This document shows, in pieces, positions 7,931 to 17,294 of a DNA stretch of 64,000 nucleotides (its first letter is position 1; every line of letters begins with the position of its first letter). The position numbers and the translations under genes were made by a program. Source of the DNA: Zeimonas sp964538505 (GTDB taxonomy: Bacteria; Pseudomonadota; Gammaproteobacteria; Burkholderiales; Burkholderiaceae_E); the NCBI GenBank assembly GCA_964538505.1, contig CAZIDY010000002.1:1-64000 (forward strand). Direction: 5' to 3'. The notes beneath the pieces are model-generated. The model saw only the letters and a list, made by a program, of their open reading frames with translations. It did not search any database and was not told the origin of the DNA.

Positions 7931-9646
7931 ATGGCCAGACAGACGTTCCCGGTCGAGACCGTGGGAGAGGCAATCCTGGAGCTGCTCCAGGTGCGGGGGG
8001 TGAAGTATTTGTTCGGCGGTGCGCCGACCTCGATGCTCGAGGCGATCGCGAAGAAGAACGCGCAAGGCAGCGAGACGCTGCGGGGCGTGGTCACGCCGCA
8101 CGAGCAGACGGCAGTTGCGATGGCGCACGGGTACTACGCCGCCACCGGAGAGCCGCAGGCGGTCTATCTGTACTCGACCGTCGGAACCGCCAACGCGCTC
8201 GGCGGCATCATCAACGCGTCGCGTTCGCGCATTCCGGTGATCCTGATCGCCGCGCGTTCGCCGATTTCCGAGCGGCGCGGTGTGGTCGGGGCACGCGACA
8301 TTCACGTGCTGTGGGCTCAGGAGAGCTTCGATCAGGGCGCCCTCGTCCGCGAGTTCGTGAAGTGGGACTACGAGTTGCGCAATGCCGACCAGCTCGAGGC
8401 GGTCCTCGATCGGGCGCTGGAAGTCGCGACTGCAGAGCCGTGCGGGCCGGTCTACTTGACGGTTCCGCGAGAACTGCTCGCCCAGCCCATCGATTCGGTT
8501 TCCGCCGATGTTCCCGGCCGTCGAGCCGTCGCCGCGAAGCGCCATCCCGATCCGCAGCGCGTGGCCGAAGCGGTCGAGTTGCTCGCCGCCGCGACGAAGC
8601 CGGTCATCGTCACCTCCGAAGCCGGACGTGACGTCGCTGCGCGCGACGCGCTGGTGGCGCTCGCCGATGCGGGCGGCTTCGGTGTGCTTGAGGCGAGTCC
8701 GGTATACGCGAACTTCCCGCCTTCGCATCCTTGCCACCTCGGCTACGTCTTCGCTTCCCAAACGCGACAGGAACTGGCGGAGGCGGACGTCATCCTCGTC
8801 GTGGAGTCGGACGTGCCCTGGTTCGAGGCGCGGGTGCCGATGCCCGAATCGACACGCGTCATCCAACTGGGCATCGATCCGTTTTACCAGCGCTACCCGA
8901 TGCGCAGCTTCCGCTGCGACGTGCCGCTCGTTGCCGATCCGGCGACGGCGCTGCGCGATCTGGCCCGTCTCGTCGCCGATCGGGTCGACCCGACCGTGGC
9001 TTCGCGCCGCGTTGCCGCGCACGAAAAACGTCGGAAGGCGGATCGGGCGGCGCTCGACCGCGCGATCCAAGAGGATGCCCGCAAGACCGGCATCACGTTC
9101 ACCTGGGCGAGTGAATGCGTCGCACGGCTGTTGTCCGACGACACCGTACTCGTCAACGAGTACCCGGTCGACCTGCGCATCGCGGCGCCGCAAGCGGCGG
9201 GGAGCTATTTCGGCCCGTCGCACGCGGGTGGACTGGGATGGGCCTTCGCCGCGGCGCTCGGAGTGCGTGCGGCGCGGCCGAAGAGCATCGTCGTGTGCAC
9301 TGTCGGCGATGGCGCGTACCACTATGCCGTCCCTACGTCGTGCCATCTCGTATCGGCTGCCGAGAAGCTTCCGCTGCTCGTGGTCGTGTTCGACAACGGC
9401 GGATGGAACGAAGTGCGCAAGAGTGTGCTCAGCGTGCATCCGGACGGGTGGGCGGCGAAACTGGATCGGATGCCGCTCGTCGACTTCGGGCGTGAGACGC
9501 ACTACCCGAAGATCGTCGAGGCCTTCGATGGCTACGGCGTGACCGTGCACGACGCGGACGAACTTCCCGCCGCGCTCGCTCGTGCGATGCAGGTCGTGCG
9601 CAACGAAGGCCGACAGGCGCTTGTGCACATCGTGTGTCGTCCATGA
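7931..9646 (+). CDS. Thiamine-diphosphate-dependent decarboxylase/ligase-type enzyme
   Basis: A 571-residue TPP enzyme with the three-domain layout of acetolactate synthase and benzoylformate decarboxylase: PYR domain (residues 1-170, with the cofactor-activating Glu58 in TPHEQTAVAMAHGY), central domain (200-330) and PP domain (380-560) with the GDGAYHY...DNGGWNEV thiamine-diphosphate/metal motif. ATG 7931 follows GGAGAACCG. No small regulatory subunit is nearby, which argues against anabolic acetolactate synthase. Followed 31 bases later by an aldehyde dehydrogenase, it most plausibly decarboxylates an (aryl-)2-oxoacid to an aldehyde. The class is clear; the substrate is inferred only from context. 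Confidence 0.85.
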   Translation: MARQTFPVETVGEAILELLQVRGVKYLFGGAPTSMLEAIAKKNAQGSETLRGVVTPHEQTAVAMAHGYYAATGEPQAVYLYSTVGTANALGGIINASRSRIPVILIAARSPISERRGVVGARDIHVLWAQESFDQGALVREFVKWDYELRNADQLEAVLDRALEVATAEPCGPVYLTVPRELLAQPIDSVSADVPGRRAVAAKRHPDPQRVAEAVELLAAATKPVIVTSEAGRDVAARDALVALADAGGFGVLEASPVYANFPPSHPCHLGYVFASQTRQELAEADVILVVESDVPWFEARVPMPESTRVIQLGIDPFYQRYPMRSFRCDVPLVADPATALRDLARLVADRVDPTVASRRVAAHEKRRKADRAALDRAIQEDARKTGITFTWASECVARLLSDDTVLVNEYPVDLRIAAPQAAGSYFGPSHAGGLGWAFAAALGVRAARPKSIVVCTVGDGAYHYAVPTSCHLVSAAEKLPLLVVVFDNGGWNEVRKSVLSVHPDGWAAKLDRMPLVDFGRETHYPKIVEAFDGYGVTVHDADELPAALARAMQVVRNEGRQALVHIVCRP

Positions 9647-9677
9647 TGGGCGCCGACGAGTCGAACAAGGAGTAACA

Positions 9678-11120
9678 ATGACCGAATCAGTACGAGCGAT
9701 TCTCGACGCGCAACGCGCTGCGTTTCGCCGGGAGGGGTCTCCGGACCTCGCGCTACGTCTCGATCGCCTGACCCGCCTGTCGAAGGCGGTGCTGACGCAC
9801 GAGGACGCGCTTGTCGAGGCGTTGAACGCCGACTTCGGCGGTCGCTCCCGCTTCTCGAGCCGTACCGGCGATATCCTCGGCACGATCGCGGCGGTCGAGT
9901 ACACGAAGGCGAACTTGGCGCAATGGATGGAGCCGGTCCGTGTCTCGCTTCCGCCCGAAGTGGAGGAGCAGGGCTCGTGGGCCGAGGTGCACTACGAGCC
10001 GCTCGGGATCGTCGGTGCGATCGTGCCGTGGAACGGGCCCGTGCTGCTCGCCAGCATCGCGGCGGCAGGCGCCTTCGGCGCAGGCAACCGCGTGATGTTG
10101 AAGCTCTCCGAGTTCGCTCCGAAGACGGCTGAAGCGATGAAGACTGCCTTCGCACAGTTTTTCCAACGCGACGAGCTGGCCATCGTTACCGGAGACAGCC
10201 GTGTGGCAGCGGAATTCGCCGCACAGCCCTTCGATCATCTGCTTTTCACTGGTTCGTCGGCGGTCGGGCGACAGGTCATGCGCGCAGCCGCGGAGAACCT
10301 CGTTCCGGTCACGCTCGAGATGGGCGGGAAGAGCCCCGTCGTCATCGGCCGGGGAGCCGATCTCGAGGCCGCGGCGAATCGGATCGTCACCGGCAAGCTC
10401 GCCTCGGCCGGGCAGGTCTGCGTTGCGCCCGACTATCTCCTCGTGCCGAAGGGACAGTCCGAGCAATGGATCGCCGCATTCGAGAAGGCGGCCGACGCGA
10501 TCTATCCGGATCTGTTGCACAACGAGGACTACACCTCGGTGATCGACCAGCGCAACTTCGCCCGTCTTCGCTCCTTGCTGGAGGACGCGGAGGAGAAAGG
10601 GGCGAAGCTGCGCTTCCATCCCCCGGGCGCGTCGCTCGAGAGGCTCGGCGAACAAGGTCGCTTTCCGTTCGTCATTCTCACCGGCGCAAAGCGCGACACG
10701 CGCGTGATGCAGGAAGAGATCTTCGGGCCGCTGCTCCCCGTTCTCGAGTACGAGGACCTCGCCGAGGCGCTCGACGAGATCCGCTGCAACGACCGTCCGC
10801 TGTCGGCCTACTACTTCGGCTCCGACGAGGCCGAGCAGGCCCAGGTCGTGCGGTCGGTCGCCACCGGCAGCATCGTCGTCAACGACGTGCGCTGCCAGCT
10901 GTTCTACGAGTCGCTGCCGTTCGGCGGCGTCGGGCCGAGCGGAATGGGGCGCTATCGGGGGCACGAGGGGTTCCGGACCTTCAGCAATGCGAAGACGGTA
11001 CTGCACCAGGGCGCCGCCGAAGGCGCGCTCGCGCGCAGCCGGCCGCCGTTCGGGGAGGCGACGCACCAGGCGGTGCGTGAGCGGATCGACGAGGTGAAGA
11101 AGAGGGTGCTCGGCGACTGA
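9678..11120 (+). CDS. Aldehyde dehydrogenase (coniferyl-aldehyde-dehydrogenase-like)
   Basis: A 480-residue NAD(P)-dependent aldehyde dehydrogenase. LEMGGKSP places the general-base Glu at residue 214, GQVCVAPD places the catalytic Cys at 248, and FTGSSAVGRQVM is the nucleotide-binding turn. The short N-terminus and the PWNGPVLLA segment resemble class-3-type and coniferyl aldehyde dehydrogenases. The ATG is preceded by AAGGAG. It is last in the plus-strand cluster and would oxidise the aldehyde made by the upstream TPP enzyme to the acid. Immediately after its stop the sequence changes to the tail of the minus-strand BREX locus. Confidence 0.88.
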   Translation: MTESVRAILDAQRAAFRREGSPDLALRLDRLTRLSKAVLTHEDALVEALNADFGGRSRFSSRTGDILGTIAAVEYTKANLAQWMEPVRVSLPPEVEEQGSWAEVHYEPLGIVGAIVPWNGPVLLASIAAAGAFGAGNRVMLKLSEFAPKTAEAMKTAFAQFFQRDELAIVTGDSRVAAEFAAQPFDHLLFTGSSAVGRQVMRAAAENLVPVTLEMGGKSPVVIGRGADLEAAANRIVTGKLASAGQVCVAPDYLLVPKGQSEQWIAAFEKAADAIYPDLLHNEDYTSVIDQRNFARLRSLLEDAEEKGAKLRFHPPGASLERLGEQGRFPFVILTGAKRDTRVMQEEIFGPLLPVLEYEDLAEALDEIRCNDRPLSAYYFGSDEAEQAQVVRSVATGSIVVNDVRCQLFYESLPFGGVGPSGMGRYRGHEGFRTFSNAKTVLHQGAAEGALARSRPPFGEATHQAVRERIDEVKKRVLGD

Positions 11121-11138
11121 GCACCGGCCCGAGGATCG

Positions 11139-11264
11139 ATGGCGTCGAGTATGGATGACTTTCCGCTGTCGCCGGGACCGATGAGGCAGTTGATCCGGGA
11201 AGGCACAGGAGAGGTCCCGAATCCCTCTGAAGTGCCTGATCTCCACTTTGCGTATTCTCGGCAT
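11139..11264 (-). pseudogene. Stump of AAA/OLD-type ATPase gene at end of BREX operon
   Basis: The ATG at 11264 overlaps the brxHI stop as TGATG, so this gene was translationally coupled to the BREX operon. It reads MPRIRKVEIRHFRGIRDLS, the usual opening of SMC/RecF/OLD-like ATPases (K-I-x-N/H-F-R-G). A frameshift near 11195 follows; the next frame then gives INCLIGPGDSGKSSILDAID, a P-loop (GPGDSGKS). Homology stops by about 11139, less than 20 bases from the aldehyde dehydrogenase stop. About 45 codons of what would be a gene of several hundred codons remain. The deletion point marks the left border of the defence island. Confidence 0.7.
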
Positions 11265-13276
11265 CAGCACACCTCGAAATTTCTCGCCACAATCGTTCTA
11301 GAAATCAGCTGCCTCGGAACGCAGTCGGCAAACTTGATGGACTCGTGGAAAGCCGCGATCTCGTCTCCCGTCAGCTCAATGCGTTCAGGCAGCGTGGCGG
11401 CCAGGGTCGCGGCAGGTGCCTGCACGTTCAACGCATCGAAGCGAACCTTCGCTGTACCGATCGACGCCTGTCGAGCCAAGGTGCGGTTCGCTCGCGTGCC
11501 AGCGAACGTCCAGGTTTGCGTAGGAGCGCCTTCGAAACGAGCCATCACGAAGTTCGTTCCCGAGGACATCGGTATCTCCTCGGACAGCGTCTCCAATGCT
11601 GTCCGTGCGCGCCGAGACAAAGTGATCATCCGTGACACGCCGTTCGCGAGCACCGTGCGGATGCCCTGGCACACCTCGCGGCCCAGACTGCGTGCGCCGC
11701 CCATCCAGCGCGCTTTGCCGCCCTCGGCAGCGGCCTCCAGCCACACGATCCGCTTCGACCAGTCGACGTCGGTGACGCGCCAGCTTCGACCGGCCAGCAA
11801 GAGCAGACGGTCGTCGCGCTCGCCGGTCAACACGGTCGGGTCGATGTAACCGACTTCGGCGGCGCCGTGCCTGCCGGTCAGCAGCTGGAAGCCGCTGAAG
11901 GACGCAAGCAGATCGCGGTAGTGGCCGCGCGCGTAGCTGCGCTCGGTCTGCGGGCCCACCCGCACCACGCCCTCGGAGCGATCGAGAAACTGCTGTCCCA
12001 CCAGGTGCTCGACGAGAACTTCAATGTCCGCGATGTGCAGTTCCGGGAACGACCCGTGGAGCAGCTCGACCAACTCCCGCGTCGCGAGCTCGCCTCGCTC
12101 GAGGCTCAGCACCATAGCCTGCTGCGCGACGATGTGCCATGGCTCTGCAGGCGGCACGGCCGCCTCGACCCAAGTCTCAGACCACTTCTGCGTCACGCCA
12201 AGGGCCAGGAGGAAGGCGTTGTCGTTCGTCGTCAGGAAGAGGCAGTTGCGACGGCCATCGGTCCGCCGGCCCGTGCGGCCCATTCGTTGGAGGAACGACG
12301 AGACGCTTGATGGCGAGTCGATCTGAACCACGCGATCGAGATCGCCCACGTCGATGCCGAGCTCCAACGTCGACGTGGCGACGATGACGCAATCCCGCTC
12401 CTCCGAGAACGCCGCTTCGGCCTGTCGCCTTTCGGACAAGCTGAGCGAGGCATGGCTGACGAAAGTCCGGATCGCGTGCGTCCGCAACATGCTGCTCAGT
12501 TGCTCCGCGCTGCTGCGGGAGTCGCAAAAGACCAGCCGCTTCTCACCACGGTGCAGCCGCGCGATCACGGTGGCGGCGTTTTCGAGCGAGCCGACGTGGT
12601 CGATGGTCACGTCGGCATCGGTGCTCACGCTCGCGCTGCCGACCACCGCTCTGCTCCCGGTGGGTGCCAACCAGGCCAGCAACTCGCCCGGGTTGCTCAC
12701 CGTTGCAGAGAGGCCGATGCGCTGAAGCGGTCGCTCCAGATACTGATCCAGTCGATGCAGCACCGATCGCAGGTGCCAGCCACGGTCGTCGCCGGCGAAC
12801 GCGTGCAGCTCGTCGACAATCACCGCCTGCAGGTTGCCGAACCACGCGGGCCGATCGACCCTTGCAGAGATCAGCATGGCCTCGACCGATTCGGGCGTCG
12901 TGAGAAGGATGTCCGGCGCATCCTTGAGCGCCCGGTTCTTGCGCGACTGCGAGATGTCACCGTGCCAGACTTCGACGCGGCGTCCCACGAGGCCGGCGTA
13001 ATGCGAGAGCCTGGTCTCCAGGTTGTTCAGCAGCGCCTTGATCGGGCAGACATAGAGAACGCTCGTGCCTGGCCAAGCCTCGACAAGCATCCTCGAAAGG
13101 ATCGGGATCGCCGCCGCTTCCGTCTTGCCACCGGCGGTCGGCGCGAGCAGCAGGCAATGAGTTCCCGCGTGAATCGGCGCGATCGCCGCCAGCTGGGTTG
13201 GGCGCAGCGTGCTCCAGCCCAGCGTGTTGACGACGTGGTACTGCAGGGAAGGGTGCAACTGCTCGAACTCGCTCAC
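11264..13276 (-). CDS. brxHI: BREX helicase BrxHI (Lhr-like DEAD/DEAH helicase)
   Basis: A 670-residue superfamily 2 helicase. Motif I is APTAGGKTEAA (about residue 44), motif II DELH (about 153), motif III SAT, and motif VI QRMGRTGRR (about 328), followed by an Lhr-type C-terminal region. The longer open frame upstream is spurious. GTG 13276 overlaps the brxD stop (GTGA) and gives a start at MSEFEQLHPSLQYHVVNTLG. brxHI is the expected last gene of type 2 BREX loci (pglW, pglX, pglY, pglZ, brxD, brxHI). Its mechanistic role in BREX is not settled; DNA unwinding or translocation is inferred from the family. Confidence 0.9.
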   Translation of the reverse strand: MSEFEQLHPSLQYHVVNTLGWSTLRPTQLAAIAPIHAGTHCLLLAPTAGGKTEAAAIPILSRMLVEAWPGTSVLYVCPIKALLNNLETRLSHYAGLVGRRVEVWHGDISQSRKNRALKDAPDILLTTPESVEAMLISARVDRPAWFGNLQAVIVDELHAFAGDDRGWHLRSVLHRLDQYLERPLQRIGLSATVSNPGELLAWLAPTGSRAVVGSASVSTDADVTIDHVGSLENAATVIARLHRGEKRLVFCDSRSSAEQLSSMLRTHAIRTFVSHASLSLSERRQAEAAFSEERDCVIVATSTLELGIDVGDLDRVVQIDSPSSVSSFLQRMGRTGRRTDGRRNCLFLTTNDNAFLLALGVTQKWSETWVEAAVPPAEPWHIVAQQAMVLSLERGELATRELVELLHGSFPELHIADIEVLVEHLVGQQFLDRSEGVVRVGPQTERSYARGHYRDLLASFSGFQLLTGRHGAAEVGYIDPTVLTGERDDRLLLLAGRSWRVTDVDWSKRIVWLEAAAEGGKARWMGGARSLGREVCQGIRTVLANGVSRMITLSRRARTALETLSEEIPMSSGTNFVMARFEGAPTQTWTFAGTRANRTLARQASIGTAKVRFDALNVQAPAATLAATLPERIELTGDEIAAFHESIKFADCVPRQLISRTIVARNFEVC

Positions 13277-14586
13277 GGCAGCTCGATGTCGTCCACCGAA
13301 GTGGCGCTTGCAGCTGCCCGTTCGACTACCGACATCTCGTTCTCGGCCAGCGTCAGCGTGTAATGCCGGCTTGGATCGAAGTCTTCGTGCAGATCGACAC
13401 GATCCAGAATGTCGGCGACGAGCTTCTTCAGGAATAACCGCGGCGCCACGCCGATCCTGCCGCCCAGGCCGCCGGCCACGGCGCGAGCCAGCGTGTCGAG
13501 GTAGCTGTCGTCCACGACGCTGCGCAGGCGCTGCTCGTGGGGGCGGCCTTCGGCGTAGATGTCGCGGACGCGTCGTCCCACGGCCAGCAGGGCCGTATGG
13601 TCGAAGGGTGCCAGGCGGATCTGGACCGCCCGCGGGTTGTCGAAGCGACGGTCGGTGCCGAAGTCGACGTGCAGACGTTGGGCCAGCGGCGCAAGGCGCT
13701 GCACGCCCTGGGGGCCGTCGAAGAATGCCGGTGTCCCCGTGACCACCAGATAGAGACCCGGATACCGCCCCGCATCGATCTCGTCGATCCATTGCCTGAG
13801 AGCGTTCAGGCCCTTCTCGCGGGTGTCGGTGCGCATGCGCTGCAGCGTTTCCACCTCGTCCAGCACCATGACCAGCCCGGAGTAGCCGCTGTCGCGCAGG
13901 ATGGTGAGCAGGCCCACCAGGAAATTCGTGGCGCCGAAATGATCGAGGTCACCCTTGATGCCCGCTGCGCGCTTGACGCTGGCCGCCACGTTCGGCTGCC
14001 CCGCCAGCCAGCTGATGAGACCGTCGGCCAACATGCCATCCCCGGCCGCCAGAGCGCGCCGGTAGGTGCGCAGCACGGCAGAGAACGCAGGGGCAGTCTT
14101 GCTGATGGTGGCAATGCGCGCCTCCATCAGCGTATCGGTGCGCGACAGCAGTTCCTCGGCGTCGTCGGGATCGACCGACGCGTCGGCCAGAACATCCTGT
14201 TCCAGTGCATAGAACCAGCCATCGACGACGCCGCGGAAGGCGCCGCTCGCGGTGTCTGCCGTGCCCAGGTGCTCGACGAGTCGCCGGTAGACCGTCTCCA
14301 GCCGGTGCAGCGGCGTTTCGGTCTCGTTGATCTGGACTTCCGTCGCCGCGAAGCCACGGGCGCGCGCTCGCTCCTGCAGCCAGCGCCCGAAGAAGGTCTT
14401 GCCGGTGCCGTACTCGCCGCGCACGGCCTTGAATCCCCCGCGGCCGGCGGCGACCGCTGCGAGCTCCTCGTCGAGGGTGGGCGCGAACGACTCGATGCCC
14501 ACTGCGAGCGCGTCCAGGCCGCTGCTCGGCACGGTACCGCGACGCAGGGCGCCGACGATGTCTTCCCGCCGTGCGGCGCTGATCAT
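13273..14586 (-). CDS. brxD: BREX ATP-binding protein BrxD
   Basis: A 437-residue P-loop ATPase. Walker A is GEYGTGKTFF (about residue 55) and Walker B is VMVLDEVETL (about 238), with the QINETETPLHRLETVYRRL stretch typical of BREX BrxD proteins. The ATG at 14586 overlaps the pglZ stop (ATGA), and its own stop overlaps the brxHI GTG, so pglZ-brxD-brxHI are translationally coupled. BrxD is specific to type 2 and related BREX systems; its biochemical function is not established. Confidence 0.92.
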   Translation of the reverse strand: MISAARREDIVGALRRGTVPSSGLDALAVGIESFAPTLDEELAAVAAGRGGFKAVRGEYGTGKTFFGRWLQERARARGFAATEVQINETETPLHRLETVYRRLVEHLGTADTASGAFRGVVDGWFYALEQDVLADASVDPDDAEELLSRTDTLMEARIATISKTAPAFSAVLRTYRRALAAGDGMLADGLISWLAGQPNVAASVKRAAGIKGDLDHFGATNFLVGLLTILRDSGYSGLVMVLDEVETLQRMRTDTREKGLNALRQWIDEIDAGRYPGLYLVVTGTPAFFDGPQGVQRLAPLAQRLHVDFGTDRRFDNPRAVQIRLAPFDHTALLAVGRRVRDIYAEGRPHEQRLRSVVDDSYLDTLARAVAGGLGGRIGVAPRLFLKKLVADILDRVDLHEDFDPSRHYTLTLAENEMSVVERAAASATSVDDIELP

Positions 14587-17294
14587 CGTTGGCTCCCTGG
14601 GCCGCCGACGCGGAACTGCTGGTGCAACAGCGCGATGTTCAACTCCACGGTTCCGGCCGCCTCATCGATGACCAGTACCGGAGCCTGGTCCACGTTCAAC
14701 ATCCGCCTGACCGCGCTCAGCATGCCGCCGAGGCGGATCTCCGGCAGTGAGAGCCGCTGGGCCAGCGCAGCGCGCGAGAGCTTGCCGCCACGCTCGGACA
14801 ACGCGCTCAGCAGCGCTCGCATCTTCTCGTCGGGCAGTGCAACCCGCGCAGCCAGTTGCCTTTGCGATGCATAGATGGGCCCGCTCAACAAGGCACTGAT
14901 CCAGTCCGGCGCCGCTGGCGCAACTCCTGGCGGCAACTCGGTCTCCTCGAAGAGCTGAGGCTGACCCACCTGTGCGGTCGGCTTGCGGCCAGCGGGTCGC
15001 ACGGGTGGTGCGACCGCGTGCCTGGCTTCTTTCGATTTCTGGATCGGCGGCAGCTCCCACCACTCCGGCTGAGCAGGCGGTGCGGGCGTCCATCCAGGCA
15101 GGTTGAGCCCCAAGGGCACCATCACGGCGAGCGGCACCGTCACCTCCTGGGGTGACAGGCCACCGTGGTAGCCGTTCTTGCGTCCGCCGTATCGAGTGCT
15201 TTCTCCCCAGAGGCACACGACCGTGTTCGAGCCATCGCTCGTCACCACGCGTCCGCCACTCACCGCCACCTCGTGCGGCGCGCGGCTGTCCGTGCCCGGG
15301 CGCCAGCGATCGCTCTCGCTGCCCTTAGTTCCCTGGTTACTCACCTGGGTCGTGCCGTCTTCCAGCAGATGTCCATGGTCGGCAGTGATCACCACCACGC
15401 GCCTCGCTTCCCGCGCATCGCGCAGCAGAGGCAACAGCAGCCGCAGGTCTTCGAGCGTCCAGCGTTGATGCAACTGGTCGGGGCCGCTCAGGTGATCGTC
15501 GACCGCGTTGTAGACCACGGCGATCACGCGCTGATGAGGGTCCGCGATCGCCGCGCGCACCTCGGGTGACAGGTTGGTCGCGTCGGCCAGATCGCCCTTG
15601 TGGAACAACCGGGGCGGTGCTCCGCCGCGGCTGTGCGCCAGCAGCGCCGCGTGCGAAGCGAATCCCGATCGCTCCTGCGCGGCGGCTCCCAGCGTGAGCC
15701 GCCCACAAAGCAGGCTGGCACGGCTGACCTCGGTGACGGTCGGCAGTGCCGCCACGCCGACCAGAGGCTGCCCGAGGTCGCTCGGCACCATCTCGGCCCA
15801 GCCATGGCTGGCGCTGCGCGCGAACAGTTCCCGGAAGATGCTGATGCTCAGCCCATCCATCACCAGCAGCAAGGTCGGCTGCGCCGCAGCGATCGGCGCC
15901 ACGACATGCTCGAGTACGGATTCGACCGGGACCAGGCGCCCGTCGATGGACGGCTTGTTCGCGTTCCACTCGATCAACGCCTGGGCGAACGGCTTGGCGA
16001 ACTTGTTCCGCCGTGCGATCAGCGCCTCGCGGCACGCGCCGTAGGCCTGCGAAAGCTCCGGAATTTCGTCGCCGCCGAGCAGACGGAAACGTGCCCAGTC
16101 CACGAAGGCGCCTTCGTCGGACTGCCAGGCCACGGCACTCGGCAGCGACGCCGCTGATCGGGGTGCGGTCAGCAGCCAACGCGCCAGACGGCGTGCCATC
16201 CCCACGCGCTCCGCGCGCGGCGGCTGGGCCGCCATCAACGTATGTCTGAGCACGCGGTCGGCCTGCCGCTCCACCTGGGCCAGGTTGGCCTCGGTGGGTT
16301 CGGAGACATGCGCAGACAGGGCGAGCGCAAAGTCTTGCATCCGCTGATCCAGCGCAGCGGGAAGCAGATCGCTCAAGTGCGCGAACTCGGCGACGCGCAG
16401 ATCCCGCAGCAAGGCATCTGCACGGTCGAGCGTGGCGCGCGCGGTCTCCAATCCGGCTGCCCGTACCACTTGCTCCGCGGCGCGCGCCCACGCCCGGCCT
16501 TCCGGCACGCCGATGTGCTTGTCGTTGACGAACCGCTCGAGGCGGATGGCAGCCTGGCCCAGCGCCGCCTGTCCTTCGCCTTCCGGTGCGAAGACCACGC
16601 CGCAAACCAGTCCCAGTGGCAAGGCGTCGGCCGTGCGACCGGCCTCGACGCAGCCCAGGACCATTTCCCCCGCGCTGCCGGCCGCCTCCGAAAGCCAGCG
16701 CATCACGTCCGTCCTGGCTGCCGCAGGCAGCTGATCGAGCGCGGCGTCGGCGCCAGCGGTCATCGACCAGGTCAGCAGAGAAACGGCGTCCGGGCGAGCC
16801 GCCGGGATCCGGAGAAACCGTTGCAGCACTTCCTGCCACGCCGTCTCCAGGCCGAGAAAGCCATTGGCCACGGGCGGGTAGGGGCCCTGTGTCGCACCGT
16901 CGATCAGGCACTGCGGCATCCAGGCAAAGCGCCCCAGCCGCGCGTCGGTCTCCTTGGCCTGGAACAGCTGACGGACGATGTCCCAACCCTCCGGCTGAAA
17001 CACTCGCGCGCGCGCCAGGCGCGCCGCGATGTCTTCGGCGATCTCATGTGTCGCCAACGGTGTGAGGACCACCAGCCCCGCCGTTGCCGGGTCATGCTGC
17101 TCCACATCGCACAGCGCCTCGCGGATGGCCAGCGACGACTCGCACCACCGCAGCGCGAACAGTCGGCCACGCTGGTTCAGCGTCTCGGGCCACGGCTGAC
17201 GGGCTTTCGCCCGAATCGCCAAGGCCACGGTCGACGGATCGCTCGCCAGCACCCGCTCGAGCTGCGCCGCGATTTGCGGAGTCGACAAACTCAT
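14583..17294 (-). CDS. pglZ: BREX PglZ protein (alkaline-phosphatase superfamily)
   Basis: About 903 residues. The central domain carries metallo-phosphatase/phosphodiesterase-fold motifs: LLLVMDGLSISIF (about residue 476) with the metal-binding Asp, and VITADHGHLLED (about 636) with the second metal site. A winged-helix-like region follows near the C-terminus. ATG 17294 overlaps the pglY stop (ATGA); the much longer open frame upstream is inside pglY and is spurious. PglZ is the marker protein of all BREX types and is required for defence, though its substrate remains unknown. No disruption is seen in the coding frame. Confidence 0.95.
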   Translation of the reverse strand: MSLSTPQIAAQLERVLASDPSTVALAIRAKARQPWPETLNQRGRLFALRWCESSLAIREALCDVEQHDPATAGLVVLTPLATHEIAEDIAARLARARVFQPEGWDIVRQLFQAKETDARLGRFAWMPQCLIDGATQGPYPPVANGFLGLETAWQEVLQRFLRIPAARPDAVSLLTWSMTAGADAALDQLPAAARTDVMRWLSEAAGSAGEMVLGCVEAGRTADALPLGLVCGVVFAPEGEGQAALGQAAIRLERFVNDKHIGVPEGRAWARAAEQVVRAAGLETARATLDRADALLRDLRVAEFAHLSDLLPAALDQRMQDFALALSAHVSEPTEANLAQVERQADRVLRHTLMAAQPPRAERVGMARRLARWLLTAPRSAASLPSAVAWQSDEGAFVDWARFRLLGGDEIPELSQAYGACREALIARRNKFAKPFAQALIEWNANKPSIDGRLVPVESVLEHVVAPIAAAQPTLLLVMDGLSISIFRELFARSASHGWAEMVPSDLGQPLVGVAALPTVTEVSRASLLCGRLTLGAAAQERSGFASHAALLAHSRGGAPPRLFHKGDLADATNLSPEVRAAIADPHQRVIAVVYNAVDDHLSGPDQLHQRWTLEDLRLLLPLLRDAREARRVVVITADHGHLLEDGTTQVSNQGTKGSESDRWRPGTDSRAPHEVAVSGGRVVTSDGSNTVVCLWGESTRYGGRKNGYHGGLSPQEVTVPLAVMVPLGLNLPGWTPAPPAQPEWWELPPIQKSKEARHAVAPPVRPAGRKPTAQVGQPQLFEETELPPGVAPAAPDWISALLSGPIYASQRQLAARVALPDEKMRALLSALSERGGKLSRAALAQRLSLPEIRLGGMLSAVRRMLNVDQAPVLVIDEAAGTVELNIALLHQQFRVGGPGSQR

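Noticed and set aside
13277..13792. Long N-terminal extension of BrxHI
   Set aside because: The 172 extra codons lie wholly inside brxD in another frame and are Arg/Pro-rich. The GTG overlapping the brxD stop gives a proper helicase N-terminus.
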